DNA from: Streptomyces mirabilis
Lineage (GTDB): Bacteria; Actinomycetota; Actinomycetes; Streptomycetales; Streptomycetaceae
NCBI RefSeq assembly: GCF_018310535.1
Contig: NZ_CP074102.1
Coordinates: forward strand, 1,302,001 to 1,366,000
DNA: 64,000 nt
Reading direction: 5' to 3'
The notes under the pieces were generated by a model. That model ran no database searches. It was not told the DNA's origin and saw only the letters and a list, made by a program, of their open reading frames with translations. The position numbers and the translations under genes are program-made. Numbering within the stretch: position 1 is the stretch's first letter; each line of letters begins with the position of its first letter. Below are positions 53,573 to 63,400 of this stretch, piece after piece.

Positions 53573-56500
53573 GTGCCTGTGTCGAATTTCGATACTTCCG
53601 GCCTGTTTGCCGTAGAGGACATCGTCATCGCCCTGAACCCGTTCGCCGTCCCCTCGGCACGGGTCACCGCGGCCGCCGTACGGGCGGGCGGTCTCGGGGT
53701 GCTCGACCTCACCGCGGGCGGGCGTCGGGCGGCGGCGGAACTCGCGCTGTCCGAGGAATGGTCCGCCGCCGGTTTCGGCGTACGGCTCCGCGACAACGAT
53801 GCCTTTCCCGCGCGGGACCTCCCCGCCTGTGTCCACACCGTCCTGCTGACCGCCGACGCCTCCTGCACGCCCGCGGACTTCCCCAGCCACCGCGTACTCG
53901 TCGAGGTGACCGGCCGCGCGCAGGCGTTACGCGCCGCCGCGGCCGGGGCGCACGGGCTGATCGCCCGAGGCCACGAGGCGGGCGGTCCCGTGGGCGAACT
54001 GAGCACCTTCGTACTGCTCCAACAGCTTCTCAGCGACGACGAGTGGGACCTTCCGGTCTGGGCCTGCGGCGGCGCGGGCCCGCACACCGCGGCGGCCGTC
54101 GTCGCGGGCGGCGGCGCCGGTGTCGTCCTGGACACCCAGCTCGCCCTGCTCGCCGAGGCCGAGGCCGAACTGCCCGCCGGGACCTCCGCGCTGCTCGCCG
54201 GGCTCGACGGCTCCGAGACCACCGTGGAGGACGGCCGCCGAGTCGTACGGCGCCGGGGTGCCCAGGAGGGCACACCCGCCCCCGAGGTCGGACAGGACGG
54301 CTTCCTCGCCGCCCGTTTCCAGGAGCGCTGGGGCACCGTCCACGCGGCGGTGCGGGGCGTACGGGACGCCGTACTCGACGCGTTGAAGAGCGTGGGGCCC
54401 GGTCTCGACTCGGCGAAGAGCGCGGCTCCCGCTCTCGACCTGTCGAAGGGCGCGGGTCCCTCGCTCGACCCGTCGAAGGGCGCGGGTCCCTCGCTCGGCC
54501 CCGACGGCACGGGCAACCGCCCCTTCGGGAGCGAACTGCCCGTCGCCCAGGGGCCGATGACCCGGGTGAGCGACCAGGCCGCGTTCGCCGCCGAGGTCAG
54601 CAGCCACGGCGGGCTGCCCTTCATCGCGCTCGCGGTGTCCGGCGCCGACCAGACCCGCGCCGTACTGGAGCAGACCAGGGACGCTCTCGGCGAGGCGCCC
54701 TGGGGCGTCGGCGTCCTCGGCTTCGCCGCCGAGGAGATCAAGGCCGCCCAGCTGGAGGTCGTACGGGAGATCCGCCCGTCCCACGCGATCATCGCGGGCG
54801 GGCGTCCCGCGCAAGCCGCAGCGCTGGAGGAGGTGGGCATCTCCACCTTCCTGCACGTGCCGTCGCCGGGGCTGCTGAAGCAGTTCCTGGAAGCGGGCGC
54901 GCGCAAGTTCGTCTTCGAGGGCGCCGAGTGCGGCGGCCATGTCGGACCGCGGGGCAGCTTCCCGCTGTGGGAGGCGCAGCTCGGCGTGCTCGAAGAGTTC
55001 CTGGCGGGCGCGAAGAACGGCACCGCCACCGAACTCCGGCTGTTCTTCGCGGGCGGGGTGCACGACGAACGCTCCGCCGCCATGGTCACCGCGCTCGCCG
55101 CGCCGCTGAGCGCGCGGGGTGCGGCCGTGGGCGTGCTGATGGGCACGGCGTACCTGTTCACCGAGGAGGCCGTGAGCGCGGGCGCGGTGCTGCCCCTGTT
55201 CCAGCGGCAGGTCATCGACGCCGAGCGCACCGACCTCCTGGAGACCGCTCCCGGACACGCCACCCGCTGTGTCCGCAGCCCGTTCACCGACGAGTTCACC
55301 GCGGTCAAGGAGGACCTGGCCGCCCGCGGGACACCCGGCCGCGAGGCCTGGGAGCAGCTGGAGCGGCTCAACGTGGGGCGGCTACGACTGGCCAGCAAGG
55401 GCATCGAGCGGGTCGACGGCGGGCTGAGCGCGGTCGGCGAGGACAGACAGCTCGCGGAGGGCATGTTCATGGCCGGCGAGGTCGCCGTGCTGCGCTCCGC
55501 CGTCACCACCGTCGCCGAGCTGCACGCCTCGGTCACCAGCGGCGCGGCCCGCTTCCTGGCGGCGCGGCGGGAGGCCCTCGGCATCGGTGAACCCGCCGCC
55601 GAACCCTCCCCCGAACCGCTGGACATCGCGATCGTCGGCATGGCTTGCATGTTCCCCGGCGCCCCCGACCTCGCCACCTTCTGGGCGAACGTGCTGGCGG
55701 GCGAGGACGCCGTCACCGAGGTGCCCGCGACCCGCTGGGACGCCGAGCTGTACCACGACCCTCGGGGCGCCGGGGAGAAGACCCCGTCCCGCTGGGGCGG
55801 CTTCCTCCCCGAGATCCCCTTCGAGCCGCTGCGGTACGGCATTCCGCCCGCCTCGCTGCCCGCCATCGAGCCGGTGCAGCTGCTCGCCCTGGAGGCGGCG
55901 CGCCGCGCCCTGGAGGACTCCGGCTACGGCAGCCGGTCCTTCGACCGGGCCCGCGCGTCGGTCGTGTTCGGCGCGGAGGCGGGCAGCGACCTGTCCAACG
56001 CGATGACCCTGCGCTCCGTCCTGCCCGCCTACCTGGGGAGCCTGCCGCCCGCGCTGGACGAGCGGCTGCCCAAGCTCACCGAGGACTCCTTCCCCGGCAT
56101 CCTCGCCAACGTCATCGCGGGCCGGATCGCCAACCGCCTCGACCTCGGCGGCGCCAACTACACCGTGGACGCCGCCTGCGCCTCCTCCCTCACCGCCGTC
56201 GACGTGGCGTGCAAGGAACTGGCGAGCGGGACGAGCGACCTGGTGCTGTGCGGCGGCGCCGACCTGCACAACGGCATCAACGACTACCTGCTCTTCGCCT
56301 CCGCGCACGCCCTGTCGCCCTCGGGACGCTCCGCGCCCTTCGACAGCGCGGCCGACGGCATCGCGCTCGGCGAGGGCGTCGGCTGTGTCGTCCTCAAGCG
56401 GCTCGCCGACGCCGAGCGGGACGGCGACCGGGTGTACGCGGTGATCAAGGGCGTCGGCAGCGCCAGCGACGGCCGGGCGCTCGGCCTGACAGCGCCCCGG

Positions 56501-59500
56501 CCCGAGGGCCAGTACAACGCGCTGACCCGGGCCTACCGCAACGCGCGCATCTCGCCCGCCGAGGTCGGGCTCGTCGAGGCGCACGGCACCGGCACCGTCG
56601 TCGGTGACCGCACCGAACTCGGCTCCCTCACCCGGGTGTTCGAGGAGGCCGGGGCTCCGCCCGGTGCGTGCGCGCTCGGCTCGGTCAAGTCGCAGATCGG
56701 GCACACCAAGTGCGCGGCCGGACTCGCCGGACTGATCAAGACCTCGCTCGCCCTGCACACCGGCGTGAAGCCGCCGACCCTGCACCTCACCGAGCCGAAC
56801 CCGGCCTGGGACGCGCAGAGCAGCCCGTTCGCCTTCCACACCGAGGCCCGTCCCTGGTCCGCCGCCCCGGCCGAACGGGTGGCCGGGGTCAGCGCCTTCG
56901 GCTTCGGCGGCACCAACTTCCACGTAGTCCTGAGGGCCTACGAGGACGGGCCGCCGCCGGTCACCTCGGCCCAGCACTGGCCCGCCGAGCTCTTCACGTT
57001 CCGGGGCGCGGACCGGGCGGCGGCGGTACGGGCCGCCTCCGAACTGCTCGCCCTCGTGGAGGCGGACCCCGGACCGTACGAGCCGTGGCGGCTGCGGGAC
57101 TTCGCGCTCGCCGCGTCCCGGCGCGCCGAGGCCGCCACCAGCCGGGGCGCCCGGACCTGGATCGCCCTCGTCGCCGGGTCGACCGAGGACCTGACGGCGC
57201 TGCTGCGTCGCGCGGTCGCCGGTGAACACGCCCCGAAGGAAGGCCTGTTCACTGCCGACGACGACGCGACGGGTGACATGGCGCTGCTCTTCCCCGGGCA
57301 GGGCAGCCAGCGACCCGGGATGTTCGCCGAACTCTTCGTCGCCTTCCCCGAACTCCAGCGCAACCTGAGGCTCGACGAGACGACGGCCCGCGTCCTCTTC
57401 CCGCCGGCCGCCTTCGACGAGACGAGCCGCAAGGAGCAGCAGGAGCGCATCACCGACACCACCGTCGCGCAGCCCGCGCTCGGTCTGACCGGGCTCGCCG
57501 CGTTTCAGCTCCTGACCAGGGCGGGAGTGCGCCCGGCGATGGCCGCGGGTCACAGCTACGGAGAACTGGCCGCGCTGGCCGCGGCGGGCGCCCTCACCTC
57601 CGACGCCCTGCTGCGCACCAGCCGCGCACGCGCCGCCGCGATCCTGGGCGCCACCGGCGAAGGCGACCCCGGCACCATGGCCGCCGTCGCCGCGGGCGAA
57701 CCGGAGGTCGCGGCGGCCCTCACCACCGCGGGCCTGACCGACTCGGTGGTGACGGCGAACCGCAACTCGCCCCGTCAGACGGTCATTTCGGGTCCCACCG
57801 AGGACGTCCTCATCGCCGTCGAGCGACTGCGTGCCCAGGGGCTCGGCGCGAAGCGCATCCCGGTCGCCTGCGCGTTCCACAGCCCGTTGGTCGCGGCGGC
57901 CGGCGAGACCTTCGCCGAGGTGCTCGCCGAAGTCCCGTTCGCTCCCACCGACTTCCCGGTCTGGTCGAACCGTACGGCCACCCGCTACCCGCCGGGCCCC
58001 GAGGAGATCCGGGCCGAACTCGCCGCGCAGATCGGCTCCCCGGTCCGGTTCGCCGACCAGATCGAGGCGATGTACGAGGCCGGGGCCCGGGTCTTCGTCG
58101 AGGCCGGCCCCGGCTCGGTGCTGACCCGGCTGGTGGGCGCGGTCCTCGGCGACCGGCCGCACCGCACGGTCGCCCTGGAGGACGGCCGACGGGCCGGTCT
58201 CGCCGGGTTCCTCGCCGCGCTCGCCCAACTGGCCGTAGCCGGTGCGGACATCAGGACCTCGTGGCTCTTCCAGGGCCGGGACGCGGTCGCCGCCGACGCC
58301 CGCGCCCCGCGTCCCAGGCGCGCCGCGTGGACGGTCGACGGCCATCTGATCCGTACGGCGGACGGCGTGATCCCCGCCGCCGCACTCCACCCCGCCGAGC
58401 GCGTCCCGGAGGCCCTCGTGACCCACAGCAGCCCGGTCGGACCAGTGGCGGCGGCCACCGGATCCGAGGCCCTGATCAGCGAGTTCCTGCGCACGAGCCG
58501 GGAGATGATCGCGGCCCAGCGGGATGTGATGCTGGGGTACCTGGGAGCGGATCCGGGGGTACGTCCCGCGGCCCCCGCCCCGATCACGTACACCGACGCT
58601 CCGGTCACGGTGACCGCGCTGCCCGCCGCCGTGCCGGTTGCAGTGGCCGTACCGGCAGGTGGCTCGGTGCTGTCGGTCGTGCTCGAGGTGATCGGCGAGC
58701 GCACCGGCTATCCGGTCGACATGATCGAACCCGACCTCGACCTCGAAGCCGACCTCAGCGTCGACTCCATCAAGAGAGCCGAGATAGCCGGCGAACTGGC
58801 CACCCGCCTCGGCCTCACCGCGACCGGCGACACCGACGTGGAGGAACTGACCAAGGCCCGTACCGCCGCGAGCATCGCCGCATTGGTGGTGGGTGTCCGA
58901 GGTGAGTCGGCCGAACCGGAGACTCTCGAAACTGTCCCGGCCGTCCCCGAACCCGTCGTCGTGGCGCCGAAGCGTCTCGTGATGCGGGAGTTCGACCTGG
59001 CCCCCGCCGACCCGGCGCCCACCAGCGACCTGCTGATCGGCCGCAGTTTCCTGCTGCTCGGTTCCGGGCCGGTCGCCGAGGCACTGACCGCCCGTCTGAC
59101 CGTGCACGGCGCCCATGCGGTGACCGCCGAAGAACCTCCGGCCGAGGGAGAGTTCGACGGGATCGTGCACCTCATCGCGCCGGACGCCCCGCCCGTCCTG
59201 CCGGACGTCTTCCCGGCCTACCAGCGGGTGCTGGCGGGCAACCCGCGCTGGGTGCTCGCCGCGGGCGCCTCCCCCGGGCTGCGCGGCTTCTTCCGCTCGC
59301 TCGCCCGGGAGTACCCCGACACGGTCGCCCGAGTCGTCGAACACCCGCCCGGCACCGCGTCCGAGGACATCGCCGCGGAGCTGGTCGCCGAGCTCACCGC
59401 GCCCGACCACGAGCCGGTCGTCCTGCGCTCCCCCGGCACGCGGCGCGGACTGCGTATGGCCGAGGAGGGGCTTGGTCTGCTCGGCAGCACGGGCGCGGGG

Positions 59501-60400
59501 CCGGCCGGGGACGGTGCCGCCGAGGCCGCCGCGCTCGGCCTGGACGCCGACTCGGTCGTCCTGCTGGTGGGAGGCGCCCGGGGGATCACCGCCCGGTTCG
59601 CCGCGACCCTGGCCGCCGCGAGCCGCTGCCGGATCGAACTGTTCGGCCGCACCGTCCTGCCCGAGGGCGCGGAGGACCCAGCCCTCGCCGCCGCGGGCAC
59701 CGCCGGTGAACTGCGCAGCGCGCTCATCGCGCGCGGGCTGCGCGTCCCCGCCGAGATCGAGCGGGCGATCGGCCGGATCCAGGCCGAACGCGAGGTGCGC
59801 GCCACCCTGCGCAGACTCGCCGCGCTCGGCTCCGAGGTGCGCTACCGCGCCGTGGACGCGCTGGACGGCGACGCCGTGCGCCGGGCGGTGAAGGAGATCC
59901 ACGCCGAGCACGGGAGAATCGACGGCGTCGTGTACGCGGCGGGCGTGATCGAGGACAAGCTGGTCGCCGAGAAGAGCCCGCGGTCCTACGACCGGGTGTT
60001 CCGTACGAAGGTCGACGGCGCACGTGAACTGCTGGCCGCGCTGGGTGAGTTGCCGGACGGGGACGGCCCCCGGTTCACCGTGCTGTTCGGCAGCATCGCC
60101 GCGGCCCTCGGCAACCGCGGCCAGTCCGACTACGCCGCCGCCAACGACGCCCTGGAGACCCTCGGCGCCCGCTGGGCGGACTCCGGTACCGGCCGCCGCG
60201 GACTGACCGTCCACTGGGGTCCATGGGCGCCGACCGGCGACGGCAACCACGGCATGGTCACCCCCGAGCTGATGCGGCACTACGCGGGCCGCGGCATCCA
60301 GCTCATCGATCCCGACGAGGGCACCATGAGCCTGCTGCGCGAGCTGGCCTGGGGACCCGGGGGCGACACCGCCGTCGTCTACACGGCGTCGGGCTGGTGA
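53573..60400 (+). CDS. PUFA/hglE-like iterative PKS: NMO(ER)-KS-AT-ACP-KR
   Basis: The 2275-residue multienzyme begins with two nitronate-monooxygenase-like segments. Residues about 10-240 open with IVIALNPFAVPSARV. Residues about 320-680 carry VAQGPMTRVSD and the ER signature GAECGGHVGPRGSF near 450, as in PfaD-type enoyl reductases. A KS domain follows (683-1115; C869 in DAACASS, His in EAHGTGT and KSQIGHTK), then AT (about 1240-1540; S1328 in GHSYGEL), one ACP (S1732 in LSVDSIKRAEI, the PUFA-synthase type), and KR (about 2000-2200; GGARGIT, Tyr 2187). Start GTG 53573 has GGAG upstream; ATG 53474 would overlap the promoter. The stop overlaps the next gene (GTGA). The product is probably a long-chain lipid or polyketide. 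Confidence 0.88.
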   Translation: MPVSNFDTSGLFAVEDIVIALNPFAVPSARVTAAAVRAGGLGVLDLTAGGRRAAAELALSEEWSAAGFGVRLRDNDAFPARDLPACVHTVLLTADASCTPADFPSHRVLVEVTGRAQALRAAAAGAHGLIARGHEAGGPVGELSTFVLLQQLLSDDEWDLPVWACGGAGPHTAAAVVAGGGAGVVLDTQLALLAEAEAELPAGTSALLAGLDGSETTVEDGRRVVRRRGAQEGTPAPEVGQDGFLAARFQERWGTVHAAVRGVRDAVLDALKSVGPGLDSAKSAAPALDLSKGAGPSLDPSKGAGPSLGPDGTGNRPFGSELPVAQGPMTRVSDQAAFAAEVSSHGGLPFIALAVSGADQTRAVLEQTRDALGEAPWGVGVLGFAAEEIKAAQLEVVREIRPSHAIIAGGRPAQAAALEEVGISTFLHVPSPGLLKQFLEAGARKFVFEGAECGGHVGPRGSFPLWEAQLGVLEEFLAGAKNGTATELRLFFAGGVHDERSAAMVTALAAPLSARGAAVGVLMGTAYLFTEEAVSAGAVLPLFQRQVIDAERTDLLETAPGHATRCVRSPFTDEFTAVKEDLAARGTPGREAWEQLERLNVGRLRLASKGIERVDGGLSAVGEDRQLAEGMFMAGEVAVLRSAVTTVAELHASVTSGAARFLAARREALGIGEPAAEPSPEPLDIAIVGMACMFPGAPDLATFWANVLAGEDAVTEVPATRWDAELYHDPRGAGEKTPSRWGGFLPEIPFEPLRYGIPPASLPAIEPVQLLALEAARRALEDSGYGSRSFDRARASVVFGAEAGSDLSNAMTLRSVLPAYLGSLPPALDERLPKLTEDSFPGILANVIAGRIANRLDLGGANYTVDAACASSLTAVDVACKELASGTSDLVLCGGADLHNGINDYLLFASAHALSPSGRSAPFDSAADGIALGEGVGCVVLKRLADAERDGDRVYAVIKGVGSASDGRALGLTAPRPEGQYNALTRAYRNARISPAEVGLVEAHGTGTVVGDRTELGSLTRVFEEAGAPPGACALGSVKSQIGHTKCAAGLAGLIKTSLALHTGVKPPTLHLTEPNPAWDAQSSPFAFHTEARPWSAAPAERVAGVSAFGFGGTNFHVVLRAYEDGPPPVTSAQHWPAELFTFRGADRAAAVRAASELLALVEADPGPYEPWRLRDFALAASRRAEAATSRGARTWIALVAGSTEDLTALLRRAVAGEHAPKEGLFTADDDATGDMALLFPGQGSQRPGMFAELFVAFPELQRNLRLDETTARVLFPPAAFDETSRKEQQERITDTTVAQPALGLTGLAAFQLLTRAGVRPAMAAGHSYGELAALAAAGALTSDALLRTSRARAAAILGATGEGDPGTMAAVAAGEPEVAAALTTAGLTDSVVTANRNSPRQTVISGPTEDVLIAVERLRAQGLGAKRIPVACAFHSPLVAAAGETFAEVLAEVPFAPTDFPVWSNRTATRYPPGPEEIRAELAAQIGSPVRFADQIEAMYEAGARVFVEAGPGSVLTRLVGAVLGDRPHRTVALEDGRRAGLAGFLAALAQLAVAGADIRTSWLFQGRDAVAADARAPRPRRAAWTVDGHLIRTADGVIPAAALHPAERVPEALVTHSSPVGPVAAATGSEALISEFLRTSREMIAAQRDVMLGYLGADPGVRPAAPAPITYTDAPVTVTALPAAVPVAVAVPAGGSVLSVVLEVIGERTGYPVDMIEPDLDLEADLSVDSIKRAEIAGELATRLGLTATGDTDVEELTKARTAASIAALVVGVRGESAEPETLETVPAVPEPVVVAPKRLVMREFDLAPADPAPTSDLLIGRSFLLLGSGPVAEALTARLTVHGAHAVTAEEPPAEGEFDGIVHLIAPDAPPVLPDVFPAYQRVLAGNPRWVLAAGASPGLRGFFRSLAREYPDTVARVVEHPPGTASEDIAAELVAELTAPDHEPVVLRSPGTRRGLRMAEEGLGLLGSTGAGPAGDGAAEAAALGLDADSVVLLVGGARGITARFAATLAAASRCRIELFGRTVLPEGAEDPALAAAGTAGELRSALIARGLRVPAEIERAIGRIQAEREVRATLRRLAALGSEVRYRAVDALDGDAVRRAVKEIHAEHGRIDGVVYAAGVIEDKLVAEKSPRSYDRVFRTKVDGARELLAALGELPDGDGPRFTVLFGSIAAALGNRGQSDYAAANDALETLGARWADSGTGRRGLTVHWGPWAPTGDGNHGMVTPELMRHYAGRGIQLIDPDEGTMSLLRELAWGPGGDTAVVYTASGW
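54404..54493 (+). repeat. Three 30-bp tandem repeats in the PKS linker
   Basis: Units at 54404-54433, 54434-54463 and 54464-54493 encode LDSAKSAAPA, LDLSKGAGPS and LDPSKGAGPS (residues 278-307), in the linker between the two NMO-like segments; a partial fourth unit follows. The last two units differ at only two of 30 bases. Confidence 0.8.
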
Positions 60401-63400
60401 CCGACGTGACCGGCGCCCGCGCCGAACCCATCGCCATCGTCGGGATGTCGGTGCTCTTCCCGGGCGCCCCCGACCTCGCCACGTACTGGCACAACCTGGT
60501 CTCCGGTGTCGACGCCATCACCGAGGTGCCGCCGGGCCGCTGGGACGCCGAGGAGTACTACGCGCCCGGCGCCGAGCCCCGGGCCGACCGGGTCTACTGC
60601 CGGCGCGGCGGTTTCGTGGACGAGCTGGCCGAGGTGGACGTCACCGAGTTCGGGATCATGCCGACCGCGGTCGCGGCCACCGAGCCCGACCAGCTGATCG
60701 CGCTGCGGGTGGCCGCGGGGGCCCTCGCCGACGCGGGCGGCCCGGACCGGCTGCCCGCCGACCGGCACCGGGTCGGTGTGGTGCTCGGACGGGGCGGCTA
60801 TCTCACCCCCGGCCTGGTCCGGCTCGACCAGCGGGTGCGGACCGCGAGCCAGCTCGTGCGCACCCTGGGCGAGCTGCTGCCGGACCTCGGCGCCGACCAA
60901 CTGGAGGCGGTGCGCGCGGCGTTCACCGACCGGCTCGGGCCCGAGGCACCGGAGTCCTCGATCGGCCTTGTGCCCAACCTCGCCGCGTCCCGGCTGGCGG
61001 GCCGGCTCGACCTGCGCGGGCCCGCCTACACCGTGGACGCCGCCTGCGCCTCCTCCCTGATCGCCGTCGACCACGCCGTGCGCGAACTCGGCAGCGGGCG
61101 CTGTGACGTGATGCTGGCGGGCGGGGTGCACCACTGCCACGACATCACCTTCTGGAGCGTGTTCAGCCAACTCGGCGCGCTCTCCCCGAGCGAGCGCATC
61201 CGGCCGTTCGACCGGGGCGCGGACGGCGTACTGATCGGTGAGGGCACCGGCATCGTCGTGCTCAAGCGGCTCGCCGACGCCGAGCGGGACGGCGACCGGA
61301 TCTACGCCGCGATCACCGGCACCGGCGTCGCCTCCGACGGACGTACGACCAGTCTGATGGCGCCCGACTCCGGCGGCCAGGTCCGCGCGGTCCGCCAGGC
61401 CTGGGACGCCGCGGGGCTCGACCCGTCCGCCCCCGGCTCGATCGGCCTCCTGGAGGCACACGGCACCGCCACCCCGGCGGGCGACGGCACCGAACTCACC
61501 ACGCTCGCGGAGGTGTTCGGACCACCGTCGGCGGACACCTCCCAAGGCGCGCCGGACGCCGTCATCGGCTCGGTGAAATCGATGATCGGCCACACCATGC
61601 CCGCGGCGGGCGTCGCCGGGCTGATCAAGGCCGCGCTCGCCGTCCATCACCAGGTGCTCCCGCCGACCCTGCACTGCGACGACCCGCATCCGGCGCTCGC
61701 CCGCACCCGGTTCACCCCCATCGGCGCCGCCCGGCCCTGGCGGACCGACGACCGGCAGCCGGTGCGCCGGGCCGCCGTCAACGCCTTCGGGTTCGGCGGC
61801 ATCAACGCGCACGTCGTGCTCGAAGAGGTCGCGGTCTCGCGGCGGGCGGCCGAGGTGTACGAGCCGGAGCCGGTGCTGCGGCTGACCGCGCCGACGCCCG
61901 AGGCGATGGCCGCGCTCCTTGACCGCTCCGACTCCGCGATCATCGCCGCCGGTCTCGACGAACGCGCCCCCGCCGCCGATCCGGTGCGGCTAGCAGTCGT
62001 CGGGCCGACGGCCAAGCGGCTGGCGCTGGCCCGCAAGGCGGTCGCCAAGGGGAAGGGGTGGCGCGGCCGGAACGACGTGTGGTTCGTGCCGCGTCCCCTG
62101 CTGGGCCCCGGCGGCGGCAGGCTCGCGTTCGTCTTCCCCGGCCTGGAGGCCGAGTTCGCGCCCAACTCCGAGGACATCGCGCGGCACTTCGCGCTGCCCT
62201 GGTCGCGCGCCGTCACCGACGCCACCGTGGGTGACGTTGGCAGGCAGGGCACCGGCGTCTTCGAGCTCGGCCGGCTCCTCGACACCGCGCTGCGCCGCCT
62301 CGGCGTCGTCCCCGACGCGCTGGCCGGTCACAGTCTTGGCGAGTGGACCGCGATGGCCGCAGCCGGAATCCACCCTCCGGAGGAGGTCGACGCCTTCCTT
62401 GCCGGTTTCGACCCCGACGCGCTGAGCGTCCCCGGGCTGGCCTTCGCCGCGATCGGCGCCCCCGCCGAGGTGGTACTGACCGAGCTGGACGGTCGCGGGG
62501 ACGTGGTCCTCTCCCACGACAACGCGCCCAACCAGTCGATGATCTGCGGCCCCGAGCCCGCCGTCGCCGCACTGGTCGAGGTGTTCCGGTCGCGGGCGGT
62601 GATCTCGCAGATCCTGCCGTTCCGCTCCGGCTTCCACACCCCGATGCTGGAGCCCTACCTCGGCCCGATCAGAACGGCCGCCGAGGCCTACACCCTGCAC
62701 CCGGCCGCGCTGCCCCTGTGGTCCGCGACGACCGTCGCCCCCTACCCGGACGAACCGGCCGCGATCCGTGAGCTGTTCATCCGCCATCTGCTGGAGCCGG
62801 TCCGCTTCCGGCCCCTGGTGGAGACGATGTACGCGGCGGGCTTCCGCGCGTTCGTCCAGCTCGGCGCGGGACAGCTCGGCTCGCTCATCGACGACACCCT
62901 GCACGGCCGCGACCACCTCGTGGTCCCCGCGCACTCCCCGCACCGCTCGGGCCTGCCCCAACTCCATCGCGTGGCGGGCGCGTTGTGGGCGGACGGAGCC
63001 GCGCCGGACCCCGTCCCGCTGCTGGGCAGGGCCTCGACCTCGACCGTCACACCGGCCCGTACGGTACGCCGTCCGAGCCGCCCCGTACGGCTGGACCTCG
63101 GCGGCGCGAACGTCTCCCTGGACGCGGAGACCCGCGACCGGCTGAGCGCCGCACTGGCCCGGCCGCGACACACCGCGCCCCATGACGCCGGCGCCCTGGA
63201 GGAACAGGGTCTGCTGGGCGCGGAGTTGTCGGCACTGCTGCGGGACGCGACGGCGCTCGCCTCGGACGTGGTGACGGCGGGGCGACGTGGACGCGGCGCC
63301 TCGCGCGACGGGGCCCCGCCCGGCCCCCGTACGGGCGGCAGGCCCCCTAAAGACGGAGCCGACCTTCGTACGGCCGAGCCCGCCACACCCGAACCCCAGC

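Noticed and set aside
54404..54493. Could the regular 30-bp repeats be a CRISPR array?
   Set aside because: The units are directly adjacent without spacers and lie in frame inside the PKS gene.
55382..60280. A 1632-codon open frame on the minus strand opposite the PKS
   Set aside because: It is a mirror of the highly GC-biased PKS codons, shows no domain and has the Gly/Arg/Ala-rich composition of shadow frames.
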